Shown here piece by piece: positions 37,145 to 46,808 of a stretch of 64,000 nucleotides of DNA. This DNA is from Companilactobacillus keshanensis (lineage in GTDB: Bacteria > Bacillota > Bacilli > Lactobacillales > Lactobacillaceae): the NCBI RefSeq assembly GCF_003946205.1, contig NZ_RHOS01000002.1, positions 62,001 to 126,000 of the forward strand, read 5' to 3'. How positions within the stretch are numbered: position 1 is the stretch's first letter; each line of letters opens with the position of its first letter. A program made the translations under genes and the position numbers. A model generated the notes under the pieces. The model searched no databases. It saw only the letters and a list, made by a program, of their open reading frames with translations, and was not told where the DNA came from.

Positions 37145-37552
37145 ATGTTCAAGGAATTTCAAGAATTCATTTCTCGTGGTAGTGTTGTTGACCTTGCTGT
37201 TGGTGTTATCGTCGGTGCAGCTTTTAATAGTTTAGTATCGGCTTTGACTACCTATATTCTTAATCCATTGATCGGTCTATTTATTGGTCAAATTGACCTA
37301 ACAGATATGAAATTTCAATTTTTAGGCGCAACATTTCTAATTGGTGACTTCATAAATGCCCTCATCAACTTTTTGATCATTATGTTTGTGATCTTTATGA
37401 TCGTCAAATTAATGAACAAAATGCGTCGTGATGGTTCAAGAAGTAAATTTGACGAAAACGTCGAAGAAACTGATCCACAACTAGAATATTTGCAACAGAT
37501 CCGTGATTTATTAAGATATCAACAACGAAACGACCATAATAGAAGATATTAG
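37145..37552 (+). CDS. mscL: Large-conductance mechanosensitive channel
   Basis: 135 residues. The N-terminal FKEFISRG-like amphipathic helix (here FQEFISRGSVVDLAVGVIVG) and two membrane helices, followed by a charged C-terminal bundle, are typical of MscL, which opens under hypo-osmotic shock. The ATG at 37145 has GAAGGAGA 9 bases upstream; a TTG at 37136 is in frame but too close to the SD. Confidence 0.95.
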   Translation: MFKEFQEFISRGSVVDLAVGVIVGAAFNSLVSALTTYILNPLIGLFIGQIDLTDMKFQFLGATFLIGDFINALINFLIIMFVIFMIVKLMNKMRRDGSRSKFDENVEETDPQLEYLQQIRDLLRYQQRNDHNRRY

Positions 37553-37599
37553 AACAAAACAAGATAGTGGAACAAAACATGTTCAACTTTCAAGTATTA

Positions 37600-37646
37600 A
37601 AAAGAGGCACTGTAATCCAAAATTGGATTACAGTGCCTCTTTATTT
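37600..37646. terminator. Terminator with 20-bp perfect stem after mscL
   Basis: AAAGAGGCACTGTAATCCAA pairs perfectly with TTGGATTACAGTGCCTCTTT across a two-base gap, followed by TTATTTT. It ends mscL and is flanked by A-runs that could also serve gdhA from the other side, 78 bases after its stop. Confidence 0.85.
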
Positions 37647-37723
37647 TAAGCGGAAAAAGTTTTGCTTTAACATACGTTTATGCCACAAGCTTGAGAAATA
37701 TTGTGATTATGTTAAAGCTATTT

Positions 37724-39070
37724 TTATACTAACCCTTGTTGATACATGGCACGGGCGACCTTTTCAAATCCGGCAATATTAGCACCAGCTTGATAGTCGT
37801 CACCAAGATCATACTCTTTAGCAGCTTGGGCCGATTTAGCATAGATACTTTCCATGATATTTTTCAGTAACTTATCTACCTCTTCAAAAGTCCATGCTAA
37901 TCTTTCACTGTTTTGACTCATTTCCAAGGCAGATACAGCAACACCACCAGCGTTAGCGGCCTTCCCTGGGGCATAAATGATCTTATGCTTCTTATAAGTT
38001 GTAATTGCTTCAGGTGTACTTGGCATATTCGCACCTTCAGCAACGTACTTAACGCCATTAACTGCCATCAAACCAGCTTGTTTTTCGTTGATTTCATTTT
38101 GTGTAGCACATGGTAAAGCAATATCATAATTAATATCCAGATCCCAGACTGAATCTAATGAATATGTAGCAGTTTCAACACGTTTAACATATTCGCTGAT
38201 ACGTCCACGTTCGACTTCTTTGATTTGCTTGATAACATCAAGATCAATTCCGTTAGGATCAAAAATACAACCATCAGAATCTGACATGGTTACAACTTTG
38301 GCACCCAATTCAGTAGCTTTTTGCAAAGCATAGATAGCCACATTACCTGATCCAGATATTTTAATTTTCTTACCAGCCAACTTATCACTTTGTCCATTCA
38401 ACAAAGCATTAAGATAATAAATCAAACCAAAACCAGTCGCCTCAGTTCTGGCCAAACTACCACCATAATCTAGTCCCTTGCCAGTTAAAATACCTGGTTT
38501 TGAGCCATTAAGACGTTTGTATTGTCCATAAAGAAAGCCAATCTCACGTCCACCAACACCAATATCACCAGCAGGAACATCAAGATCTGGGCCGATATAC
38601 TTTTGCAATTCGGTCATAAAGCTTTGACAAAAACGCATGATCTCAGAATCTGATTTACCTTTAGAATTGAAATCACTACCACCTTTACCTCCACCTATAG
38701 GAAGTCCAGTTAAACTATTTTTGAAGATCTGCTCAAACCCTAAGAATTTAACGATACTCAAGTTAACGCTAGGATGTAATCTCAATCCACCCTTGTAAGG
38801 TCCAATAGTTGAATTATATTGAACACGAAAGCCACGATTTACTTTAAAAGAACCATCATCTGCTTGCCAAGGAATTCTAAATTGAAATACTCGTTCTGGT
38901 TCGATCAATGATCCAAGAATATTACGTTTAATATATTCTGGATGACGTTCTAAAACTGGTTTTAAATTATCCAAAACTTCAAAGGCAGCTTCTTTAAATT
39001 CAATTTGATTTGGATCTCTTTGTTCGATCGTATTTTTTAGATCTTCAAGATATGTATTGACTTCTTCCAT
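37724..39070 (-). CDS. gdhA: NADP-type glutamate dehydrogenase
   Basis: It interconverts 2-oxoglutarate plus ammonia and glutamate. 448 residues fit the hexameric NADP enzymes of bacteria. The catalytic lysine lies in PIGGGKGGSD, the second glycine-rich motif GSGNVA opens the coenzyme domain, and AGDIGVGGREIG is the family motif. GGTAGGG precedes the ATG. It is monocistronic. In lactobacilli it links amino-acid transamination to 2-oxoglutarate supply. Confidence 0.95.
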   Translation of the reverse strand: MEEVNTYLEDLKNTIEQRDPNQIEFKEAAFEVLDNLKPVLERHPEYIKRNILGSLIEPERVFQFRIPWQADDGSFKVNRGFRVQYNSTIGPYKGGLRLHPSVNLSIVKFLGFEQIFKNSLTGLPIGGGKGGSDFNSKGKSDSEIMRFCQSFMTELQKYIGPDLDVPAGDIGVGGREIGFLYGQYKRLNGSKPGILTGKGLDYGGSLARTEATGFGLIYYLNALLNGQSDKLAGKKIKISGSGNVAIYALQKATELGAKVVTMSDSDGCIFDPNGIDLDVIKQIKEVERGRISEYVKRVETATYSLDSVWDLDINYDIALPCATQNEINEKQAGLMAVNGVKYVAEGANMPSTPEAITTYKKHKIIYAPGKAANAGGVAVSALEMSQNSERLAWTFEEVDKLLKNIMESIYAKSAQAAKEYDLGDDYQAGANIAGFEKVARAMYQQGLV

Positions 39071-39103
39071 GTATGTTCCCTACCTTTATTCATTTTAGTT
39101 AGC

Positions 39104-39132
39104 AAAAAAGAACGGAAAAATTCCGTTCTTTT
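39104..39132 (-). terminator. prs terminator
   Basis: AAAAGAACGGAA / TTCCGTTCTTTT stem with an AAA loop, followed by U residues on the minus-strand transcript, directly after prs. Confidence 0.85.
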
Positions 39133-39135
39133 AAT

Positions 39136-40110
39136 CTAGTTACGTTTGAAACGTGTATCAAATAATGGACTAACTGGTTCATTTTCATGAATACGGCGAA
39201 TTGCATCACCGATTAATGGTCCAACTGAAACTTGTACCATCTTATCGATTATTCTGTCTTTTGGTAGATTAATTGAATCTGTAACGATCAATTGCTTAAT
39301 TGGTGAAGCTTCAATTCTTTCAATAGCTGGGCCAGAAAGGATCGGATGTGTACAACATGCATAAACTTCAGTAGCACCAGCATCGATCAATGCTTGTGAT
39401 GCTAAAGAAATTGTACCAGCTGTATCGATCATATCATCAATAATGATGGCACGTTTGCCTTTGACATTACCAATAATATTCATAACTTCAGCCACATTAG
39501 CACGAGGTCTTCTCTTATCAATAATAGCAATCGGTGTCTTCAAAAATTCAGCAAGTTTTCTGGCACGTGTAACACCACCATGATCGGGTGAAACGACTAC
39601 GGCGCCCTCTTCTAAATGATTTGATAAGAAATAATCGGCCAATAATGGAGCACCCATCAAATGATCAACAGGAATATCAAAGAATCCTTGAATTTGTGCA
39701 GCATGGAGATCAAGCGCAAGAACTCTGTCGGCTCCGGCACGTTGTAGCATGTTAGCGACTAATTTAGCAGTGATAGGTTCACGTGAACGTGACTTTCTAT
39801 CTTGTCTTGCATAACCATAGTATGGAATAACAACATTGATAACATGAGCTGAAGCACGCTTTAAGGCGTCGATCATGATCAACAATTCCATCAAGTTATC
39901 GTTAACTGGAGCTGAAGTTGATTGAACTAGGAACACTTCCGCACCACGAATACTTTCTTCAATATTGATTTGAATTTCACCGTCACTAAAACGTGTAACG
40001 GATGACTTACCTAAAGGAAGTCCAACTTCCTCAGCAATTTTCTCCGCTAGAGGTTTGTTCGAATTCAATGCAAAAATTTTAATCGGTCTATCACTCATTT
40101 GATATGACAT
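39136..40110 (-). CDS. prs: Ribose-phosphate pyrophosphokinase
   Basis: It makes PRPP from ribose-5-phosphate and ATP for nucleotide, His and Trp synthesis. 324 residues, with the flexible-loop segment [14 protein letters not shown] and the PRPP loop [12 protein letters not shown]. The ATG at 40110 follows GGGTGGAAG; the frame is open 10 codons further into the end of glmU but lacks an SD there. The glmU-prs order is conserved in Firmicutes. Confidence 0.96.
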   Translation of the reverse strand: MSYQMSDRPIKIFALNSNKPLAEKIAEEVGLPLGKSSVTRFSDGEIQINIEESIRGAEVFLVQSTSAPVNDNLMELLIMIDALKRASAHVINVVIPYYGYARQDRKSRSREPITAKLVANMLQRAGADRVLALDLHAAQIQGFFDIPVDHLMGAPLLADYFLSNHLEEGAVVVSPDHGGVTRARKLAEFLKTPIAIIDKRRPRANVAEVMNIIGNVKGKRAIIIDDMIDTAGTISLASQALIDAGATEVYACCTHPILSGPAIERIEASPIKQLIVTDSINLPKDRIIDKMVQVSVGPLIGDAIRRIHENEPVSPLFDTRFKRN

Positions 40111-40123
40111 TAATCTTCCACCC

Positions 40124-41512
40124 TTATTTCCAATCTTCACTATTTGATAGTGGTAATCTGTTCCAAAAATCTTCTTTGTTTGTTTGACGCTGTCTTGCTA
40201 TTGCCATGGCATGCTTAGGAATGTCACTAGTAATGGTTGAACCAGCAGCAATAAATGAATGGTCTGCCATTTCAACCGGAGCGATAATATTAGAATTGCT
40301 GCCGATGAATGAATGGTTGCCAATATTACTGTGCCACTTCTTAACACCATCATAATTAACAAAGACGACTCCACAGCCAACGTTAATATCGGTTCCTAAT
40401 GTAGCATCACCAACATAAGTTAGATGTCCTACTTTAGTACGATCACCGATTTTAGCATTCTTCACTTCACAAAAATTACCAATATGAACATCTTGTCCAA
40501 TTTCTGCTTTAGGACGTAAGTGAGAATTAGGACCCAAATCACTGCCTTTATGCATAATTGCACTTTCAACAGTGGAACTAATGATCTTAACGTTATCTTC
40601 AATTGTAGCATCTTCAAGTCTAGAACCTGAACCGATCAAACAATCGGAACCGATCTTTGTCTGACCAGAGATCTTAACATTTGGTTCAATAACTGTATCG
40701 TTACCTATTTTTACACCGTAATCAATGTAAGTATTATCAGGATCAACTAATGTCACACCATCACGCATGTGTACTTCATTAATTCTCTTACGCATTAATT
40801 TTTCGGCCTCTGACAAAGCGATCCGATCATTAACCCCAATTGATTGACTAAAGTCATTCATTTGGTAGGCAGCAACTTTTTTACCTTGTTCTTTGAGGAT
40901 GGACGCAACATCTGGTAAATAGTATTCACCTTGAGCATTATTATTCTTTACTTCATGTAAACTCTTGAATAACAATTCATTATCAAAGCAATAAATCCCA
41001 GTGTTAACTTCATGTATTTCTTTTTCTGCTTCTGTTGCATCTCTTTCTTCGACGATTTTAGAAACACTGCCATCGTCTTCACGAACGATTCTTCCATAAC
41101 TGAAAGGTTCATCTGCAGCAGCAGTCAAAATTGTAGCTGCTGCATGTTCTTTTTCGTGGTAGTTAAATAGGTTTTCAAAAGTTTCGGCTGTGAATAATGG
41201 TGTATCGCCACTAACAACAAGCGTCATTCCCTTTTTAGTACCCAAATCTTTTTCAGTCTGCAAAACTGCATGAGCTGTTCCAAGTTGTTCCTTTTGTAGA
41301 ACATAGTTTGTACGGTCTTTTAAAAGATCTTCAACTTTTTCAGCACCAGTACCGATCACAGTTTCAATCAAGTCAGGTTTTAATTGCTCAACTTGTGTCA
41401 TCACATGATCAACCATTGCCTTACCAGCAACTGGTTGCAAAACTTTATAAAGCTTAGACTTCATTCTTGTGCCTTTACCGGCCGCAAGAATTATTACATA
41501 ACGATTTGACAT
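40124..41512 (-). CDS. glmU: Bifunctional UDP-GlcNAc pyrophosphorylase / glucosamine-1-P acetyltransferase
   Basis: It makes UDP-GlcNAc in two steps for the cell wall. 462 residues: an N-terminal uridyltransferase domain ([11 protein letters not shown]) and a C-terminal left-handed beta helix of hexapeptide repeats from about residue 250 (many I-G-x-x motifs). The start at 41512 has AAAGGAG 6 bases ahead; seven further codons upstream are open but overlap the SD. It lies between purR and prs, as in Bacillus. Confidence 0.96.
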   Translation of the reverse strand: MSNRYVIILAAGKGTRMKSKLYKVLQPVAGKAMVDHVMTQVEQLKPDLIETVIGTGAEKVEDLLKDRTNYVLQKEQLGTAHAVLQTEKDLGTKKGMTLVVSGDTPLFTAETFENLFNYHEKEHAAATILTAAADEPFSYGRIVREDDGSVSKIVEERDATEAEKEIHEVNTGIYCFDNELLFKSLHEVKNNNAQGEYYLPDVASILKEQGKKVAAYQMNDFSQSIGVNDRIALSEAEKLMRKRINEVHMRDGVTLVDPDNTYIDYGVKIGNDTVIEPNVKISGQTKIGSDCLIGSGSRLEDATIEDNVKIISSTVESAIMHKGSDLGPNSHLRPKAEIGQDVHIGNFCEVKNAKIGDRTKVGHLTYVGDATLGTDINVGCGVVFVNYDGVKKWHSNIGNHSFIGSNSNIIAPVEMADHSFIAAGSTITSDIPKHAMAIARQRQTNKEDFWNRLPLSNSEDWK

Positions 41513-41586
41513 CGGAAACTCCTTTTCAGTCATTCAAATATCCTTATATATAATAGCATTTTTATTCCATTATGCTCAATTAGGAT

Positions 41587-42429
41587 TTACTCAAAATAAC
41601 TGAAATCGGTTTTAGTCAAGTAGTCGCCCGGTTCAATCCTAATTATTTTATTATTTGTATCGATATTTTCAACTTTAAAAATTGAAGTAACATTCTTATC
41701 TCGTAATTCTTGATCCATTTTAATATTTTCCGCAAAAACAGTTGCTCCAACAAAAATTGCATTGAATTCAGATATCAGACTGCGCATACCATTGATCGTA
41801 CCGCCGCCTTTCATGAAATCATCAACTACTAAAACTCTGGAACCTTCATCTAAGCTACGTTTAGATAACTCCATTTTTTCAATTCTATCTGATGAACCAG
41901 ACGCATAGTTGACACTAATAGTCGATCCTTCAGTTATTTTAGAATCACGTCTAACAATAACAAACGGAATATTCAAAAAGCTGGCAACACTTTGAGCAAT
42001 TGGAATTCCCTTAGTAGCGACGGTCATGACCACATCAATAGAACTTTGCGAATATTGAGTAGCAATCATACGACCGATCGTTCTCAACAAGTTTGGTTCC
42101 GCTAATAGATCCGTTAAGTATAGATAACCCCCTGGTAAAATACGACTAGGCTCAACCAGGCGCTTAGAAGTTTCTTCAATAAACTCGGTTGCTTCTCGCT
42201 TAGAAATACCAGGTGTGAATATTACTCCACCACCAGCACCAGGCAATGTTTCCAAAACTCCGATCCCTCTGATCATAAATGTTCTTCTTAAAATCCCCAG
42301 ATCTTCCGAAATGGACGACTTAGCTGATTCAAAGCGTTTAGCAAAAAATGCTAAAGAAATAAGCGTATGTGGGCGTTCTAATAAGTAGCGTGTCATGTCG
42401 ATTAAACGTTCGCTTCTTCGTGTTTTCAT
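41587..42429 (-). CDS. purR: Purine operon repressor PurR
   Basis: 280 residues: an N-terminal winged-helix DNA-binding domain and a C-terminal phosphoribosyltransferase-like domain with the PRPP motif VLVVDDFMKGGGT, where PRPP relieves repression of purine genes. The ATG at 42429 (MKTRRSER) follows GAGGAGAAA; a TTG at 42444 overlaps that SD. Its position upstream of glmU and prs, a PRPP synthase, is the common Gram-positive order. Confidence 0.95.
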   Translation of the reverse strand: MKTRRSERLIDMTRYLLERPHTLISLAFFAKRFESAKSSISEDLGILRRTFMIRGIGVLETLPGAGGGVIFTPGISKREATEFIEETSKRLVEPSRILPGGYLYLTDLLAEPNLLRTIGRMIATQYSQSSIDVVMTVATKGIPIAQSVASFLNIPFVIVRRDSKITEGSTISVNYASGSSDRIEKMELSKRSLDEGSRVLVVDDFMKGGGTINGMRSLISEFNAIFVGATVFAENIKMDQELRDKNVTSIFKVENIDTNNKIIRIEPGDYLTKTDFSYFE

Positions 42430-42545
42430 CTTTTTTCTCCTCAAAAACGTGTTCTATTTAAAATTATAATGTAAATAATGCACTAATTCACTTATTTTCC
42501 ATCAATTAATTAAGTTTTTCAAGAACTTTCGGAGAATTTTACGAA

Positions 42546-42588
42546 TAAAAAAAGTCTGTAAAAATTAAATTACAATTTTTACAGACTT
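42546..42588 (-). terminator. Terminator of the 42598-44346 surface gene
   Basis: AAGTCTGTAAAAATT pairs with AATTTTTACAGACTT, followed by seven U on the minus strand. Confidence 0.85.
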
Positions 42589-42597
42589 GATAGAGTT

Positions 42598-44346
42598 TTA
42601 ATTAAGAGTAACTTGACTTGCTGGTACCCATTCATTAGTCGAAACCCGATACATTGTCTCTCCATTGATCGTTGCTGTTTTATCAGTTAAAAATGCTGAA
42701 TTTGCAGCTAAACCACGATCCGATTTATTACCATTATCACGATACAGTGTGGCATCCGAATTAATCGTCAGTACACCACTAACGGGTGTAATTTCTAAGA
42801 TCTGATCAGCCGCTACCCATTCATTGGTAGAGACACGATACTGTTTAACACCATTTATATATGTATAACGATCCGATTGCCAGTCAGTTGTTTGTGCCAA
42901 CCCACGGTTTGAACTGTTACCACTCAGATTAGACAGGGTTTTGATTGAGTCTGAATTAGTTTGTATTATTCCTGAATACTCAAAATATTCTGAAACATCG
43001 CTTTCTTTGACCCACTCATCATCGCCTACTTGATAGTATGCCACACCATCAACAACACTCTTCTTAGTAGTAGTAAAATCTGTCACACCACTGAGAACTT
43101 TGTCAGAGGTCTTATTACCATTAGCATCATAAATTGCAATTGAATCGGTTTTCTTACTAGTTAGTAACATTTCGTCAATTTCTGATACGTCACCAGTGTT
43201 TGATCCATTATTATTGTCGCCTGAATTGTTACCACCAGTGTTGTTGTCTTTTTCTACTGTAACTTCTGCAGTACCAGTTAACCCTGGATAATCTTTGGAT
43301 GTATAAGTTACCCAATATAAACCTTCTGTACTTGTGTCCAGATCATCAGTGTTAACATCAAAATCATCAATTGTTAATTCGCCATTAAAAGGATCCGTTG
43401 CACTTTCAAATCCAAGTTCATTATTCCAAGTGTCGCCAACCTTCATAGAAACTAGTTTTGTCGTCACATTACCATCACCAATTACATATGGTTGAGTAAC
43501 GGTCATTTTAACTACTTGATCCTTTCCGTTACTGTTAACTGTCTCATTGAAATTAATTGTTAAAGTATCACTGTCTGTAATATTTGAAACTGAAACAACA
43601 TTTGAATCATTATCCACTCCAACCTCGGCATTACTACCCCTAATACTTGCCGTTGCATCAGAGATCGTTCCACCAGAACTTAGATAATCGTTTAAATCTA
43701 TCTTAAAATTATTCTTACTTAATTCTTTCGAATCTTCAGTTATTGTTTGTGGTGACATAACTAATATTGCAACAGTTGGTATACTATCTAAAGTACTAAA
43801 ATCAGTTATATGATTTTGTGCAATTTGTAAATCAGATAAATTTGTCAATGATTTTAGCGGTGAAATATCACTAATGTTATCTGATTGCATATGAAGATAA
43901 GTTAAACCATTCATATTTTCCAAAGGACTTAAATCTGTCAAATTTGGATTATTATTTATCGACAAACGTGTCAGATTCAAGTCTTTCAATGGTGTCAAAT
44001 CGGTTATTTTATTGAATCCTAAATCTAATTTTGTGATATTTGTTGCATATTGTAATCCGGAAATGTCTGTAATTCCCTTCATTACCAATTCTAATCCTAA
44101 ACCAGGTGGATCAGATAATTCGCTAAGACTTTCCTTTGTTACTTCACTAGTATCCGAAAAATACCCCGTTGAAACCAGTGCAGTTTTTAGGCTTTCAGAA
44201 ATACCATCTGCATCAACATCATCACTTGATGTTTTAGCTGTACTACTCACAGTGGCAGCCTGAATAATTGGTACGTTGATTATCGAACTTGTTAAAAGTG
44301 CTCCTGCAGCAAGTCCCACAGCAATCAAGTTTATACTTTTCTTCAT
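42598..44346 (-). CDS. Secreted leucine-rich-repeat protein with C-terminal SLAP-type repeats
   Basis: 582 residues. A signal peptide (MKKSINLI, hydrophobic core, cut near residue 31) is followed by internalin-like LRRs at about residues 90-200 (LTDLSPLENMNGLTYLHMQS, ISDISPLKSL). A beta-sandwich region with a bacterial Ig-like domain follows near 290-370, then a Gly/Asn linker. The last ~190 residues hold three SLAP-like repeats with YRVSTNEWV motifs. No LPxTG sorting signal is present, so the repeats probably hold it in the wall non-covalently (inference). It may serve in adhesion. The neighbouring gene at 44511-46268 is a full-length paralogue, so this is a tandem duplication. Confidence 0.85.
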   Translation of the reverse strand: MKKSINLIAVGLAAGALLTSSIINVPIIQAATVSSTAKTSSDDVDADGISESLKTALVSTGYFSDTSEVTKESLSELSDPPGLGLELVMKGITDISGLQYATNITKLDLGFNKITDLTPLKDLNLTRLSINNNPNLTDLSPLENMNGLTYLHMQSDNISDISPLKSLTNLSDLQIAQNHITDFSTLDSIPTVAILVMSPQTITEDSKELSKNNFKIDLNDYLSSGGTISDATASIRGSNAEVGVDNDSNVVSVSNITDSDTLTINFNETVNSNGKDQVVKMTVTQPYVIGDGNVTTKLVSMKVGDTWNNELGFESATDPFNGELTIDDFDVNTDDLDTSTEGLYWVTYTSKDYPGLTGTAEVTVEKDNNTGGNNSGDNNNGSNTGDVSEIDEMLLTSKKTDSIAIYDANGNKTSDKVLSGVTDFTTTKKSVVDGVAYYQVGDDEWVKESDVSEYFEYSGIIQTNSDSIKTLSNLSGNSSNRGLAQTTDWQSDRYTYINGVKQYRVSTNEWVAADQILEITPVSGVLTINSDATLYRDNGNKSDRGLAANSAFLTDKTATINGETMYRVSTNEWVPASQVTLN

Positions 44347-44392
44347 GTCTATATGTCCTACTTTCTCACGTGATTACGTTTTCATAAATTAT

Positions 44393-44464
44393 ATTATACA
44401 GATAAATATCAGTTTGACTTATCAATATATTTAAATATATTTTTCGGATTTCGGTCTCAAGGAA
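44393..44464 (-). promoter_or_regulatory. Promoter and upstream conserved box of the first LRR-SLAP gene
   Basis: TATAAT (minus strand, 44398-44393) is preceded by TG. The 15-base box TTCCTTGAGACCGAA (44464-44450) lies about 104 bases before the start codon. The same box is found at the same distance upstream of the paralogue, while the sequence between differs, so it is a candidate operator. Confidence 0.55.
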
Positions 44465-44475
44465 ATTTTAGCTAT

Positions 44476-44498
44476 AAAAAACATCTCAAAATGAGCTG
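44476..44498 (-). terminator. Terminator of the 44511-46268 surface gene
   Basis: CAGCTCA pairs with TGAGATG (one mismatch), followed by six U on the minus strand, just after the stop codon. Confidence 0.7.
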
Positions 44499-44510
44499 CT
44501 TTTTCTTATA

Positions 44511-46268
44511 TTAATTTAAGGTAACCTGACTGGCCGCTACCCATTCATTAGTCGATACCCGATACATTGTTTCCCCATTGATCATAGCTGTTTTATCAGT
44601 TACAAATGTTGAATTCTCGGCTAATCCACGATCGGATTTCTGCCCATTGTCGCGGTAAAGCTGTGCCTTTGAATTAATTGTCAGTACACCTCTAACCGGT
44701 GTTATTTCAAGCGTTTGATCAGCCGCTACCCATTCGTTTGTCGAAACTCGATAACTCTTATTTCCGTTAATATAACTATAGCGATCGGCCTGCCAGTCTG
44801 ATGTTTTAGCTAAACCACGATTTGAACTATCACCATTTAGATTAGAGAGTTTCTTGATAGAATCAGAATTTGTCTGAACCGTTCCTGAATATTCGAAGTA
44901 TTCTGAAACATCACTTTCTTTGACCCATTCGTTGTCACTAACTTGATAGTATGTTACGCCGTCAACATCACTTTTTTTGGTCGTCGTAAAATCCGTTACA
45001 CCATCTAACGTTTTATCAGATATCTTATTTCCATTCTCATCATAAATTGTAATTGAATCAGTTTTTTTACTGGTTAGTAACATTTCATCAATTTCTGTTA
45101 CATCTCCAGTATTTGATCCCGAATTATTTCCACCACCTGATTTATTTTCTACAGTAACGTCTGCAGTGGAGGTTATTTCCGGATTATCTTTGGCAGTATA
45201 AGTAACTTCATACTTTCCTACTTTGGAAGTATCTAGTTCACTTGTATCAACATCAAAATCAGATACTTCTAATTTATTCCCTGAGGTATCAATTGCTTGA
45301 ACAAATCCAAGACCGTCATTCCACTTGTCGCCGACTTTCATAGTTACCGATTTTGTTTTAACACCACCGATTGTGTAATCTTGAAAAACTACTTTATTAA
45401 GTTTGTAATTAGTCCCATTGAATTCAAAATTTTCATTAAATCCAGACGCTAATGTTCCACTACCACTAATATTGGTTACATCAATTTTTCCCGTAGAGTT
45501 ATCTATTGCAACATCCCCATTTTCATCTCCATTACCATCGATTGAATATGTTAATCCTACTTCAGATACTGTTCCATCAGGATTTGTATACTTATTCAAG
45601 TCAAAACTGAGTTTATTCTCACTTAGATTTATTGGTGTTTCAAAAAATGACTGTTGACTTTCTAAATCAATTGTTGTGTCCTTTAAATTTCTTAAAGACG
45701 TTAAATCCATAATGTGATTATCTTTTATTATTAATTCTTTTAAATTAATCATTTTACTAATTGGAGAAATATCGGATATTTCACAATTTGATATTTCAAG
45801 CGAAGTTAAATTTTTCATATTCGATAATGGTGACCAATTTGTAATACTTTTATTAGCATGTAGATTTAAAGTTTTTACATTAGAATCTTTTAGTGGGGAT
45901 AGATCCTTAATATCATTTGTTCCTAACTCAATTCTATCTGCTTTTTTTATATACTGTATACCTGAGATATTGGTTATCTTGCTACTTGATAAACCCACAT
46001 AGGATTGACCATCGATATATGTTCCCCAGTTATCATATTCACTCAGGCTTGTAGGTGTTATATCACTCTCATCGTCAAAATATTCACCTTTAACTAAAGC
46101 TGATTTAAGATCTTCCGAAATTCCATTCTCATCAACATCATCACTTGATGTCTTACTTGCGCTATTTTCCACAGTAGCGGCTTGAATACTCGGTATATTG
46201 ACCATTGAACTTGTCAGAAGCATTCCAACGGAAAGGCTAGTAGCAATCAAACTTATACTTTTTTTCAT
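44511..46268 (-). CDS. Secreted leucine-rich-repeat protein with C-terminal SLAP-type repeats (paralogue)
   Basis: 585 residues, with the same architecture as the neighbouring 42598-44346 gene: signal peptide, internalin-like LRRs (LSPLSNMKNLTSLEIS-like units at about residues 100-200), an Ig-like region, a short Gly/Asn linker, and three SLAP-type repeats. The C-terminal ~200 residues are nearly identical between the two, while the LRR part has diverged strongly. That suggests selection for different ligands on a common wall anchor. No LPxTG signal. Confidence 0.85.
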   Translation of the reverse strand: MKKSISLIATSLSVGMLLTSSMVNIPSIQAATVENSASKTSSDDVDENGISEDLKSALVKGEYFDDESDITPTSLSEYDNWGTYIDGQSYVGLSSSKITNISGIQYIKKADRIELGTNDIKDLSPLKDSNVKTLNLHANKSITNWSPLSNMKNLTSLEISNCEISDISPISKMINLKELIIKDNHIMDLTSLRNLKDTTIDLESQQSFFETPINLSENKLSFDLNKYTNPDGTVSEVGLTYSIDGNGDENGDVAIDNSTGKIDVTNISGSGTLASGFNENFEFNGTNYKLNKVVFQDYTIGGVKTKSVTMKVGDKWNDGLGFVQAIDTSGNKLEVSDFDVDTSELDTSKVGKYEVTYTAKDNPEITSTADVTVENKSGGGNNSGSNTGDVTEIDEMLLTSKKTDSITIYDENGNKISDKTLDGVTDFTTTKKSDVDGVTYYQVSDNEWVKESDVSEYFEYSGTVQTNSDSIKKLSNLNGDSSNRGLAKTSDWQADRYSYINGNKSYRVSTNEWVAADQTLEITPVRGVLTINSKAQLYRDNGQKSDRGLAENSTFVTDKTAMINGETMYRVSTNEWVAASQVTLN

Positions 46269-46311
46269 GTCTCCACGTCCTATTTATCATTTTTATAATT
46301 CAACAAATTGT

Positions 46312-46384
46312 ATTATACATGATGTTTAAACATATCTATAGTCAGAATATGTAATTTAATTTTATAATATTCGGTCTCAAGGAA
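46312..46384 (-). promoter_or_regulatory. Promoter and upstream conserved box of the second LRR-SLAP gene
   Basis: TATAAT (46317-46312 on the minus strand, preceded by TG) and the box TTCCTTGAGACCGAA (46384-46370), 102 bases before the start codon. Confidence 0.55.
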
Positions 46385-46415
46385 TTATATAGCACGATTG
46401 TTTATAAAATTAGAC

Positions 46416-46447
46416 AAAAAAAAGAGGATCACATTTCGTGATCCTCT
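46416..46447 (-). terminator. veg terminator
   Basis: AGAGGATCAC pairs perfectly with GTGATCCTCT across a five-base loop, followed by eight U on the minus strand. Confidence 0.9.
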
Positions 46448-46459
46448 GTAAGGAGCGAT

Positions 46460-46729
46460 TTATTCGGCGTCAGCCTCTACTTCTTCAGCTTCATCGCTAT
46501 CGAAAGTAATATCGATAGACTTAGTAAGTAAATCGGCATAACTATATGAAACTCTCTCAAACGAGTTTTCATTTTGGTCTAAGTCGACTACAAATACTGA
46601 ATGGAAAGTTTCAGCTAAAGTACCCTTGCGACGAACAACCTTCTTACGACCTGCTTGTGCTACAACCGTTAGACCTTCACCTAAATGTTCATCTAAACGG
46701 CTCTTAATTGTCTTCAATGACGTTGGCAT
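46460..46729 (-). CDS. veg: Veg family protein
   Basis: 89 residues, with the family core IKSRLDEHLGEGLTVVAQAGRKK-type N-terminus and an acidic tail. In Bacillus, Veg affects biofilm regulation; its biochemistry is not settled. The ATG at 46729 follows AAGGAGTG. That SD lies in the right arm of a small hairpin (46738-46752). It is downstream of rsmA, the conserved rnmV-rsmA-veg order. Confidence 0.92.
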   Translation of the reverse strand: MPTSLKTIKSRLDEHLGEGLTVVAQAGRKKVVRRKGTLAETFHSVFVVDLDQNENSFERVSYSYADLLTKSIDITFDSDEAEEVEADAE

Positions 46730-46808
46730 ATTATAATCACTCCTTAGGAGTGCCATTCTACCACGTATTTGCATAATAATCAATACTTAGTTATAATAGC
46801 AAGTTTGA

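Noticed and set aside
37600-37646. 20-bp perfect inverted repeat as a mobile-element end
   Set aside because: It directly follows mscL, has a U-run and no flanking duplication or transposase; a terminator explains it.
42598-46268. Sortase-anchored internalins
   Set aside because: LRRs are internalin-like, but there is no LPxTG, membrane helix or basic tail at the C-terminus; SLAP-type repeats end both proteins.
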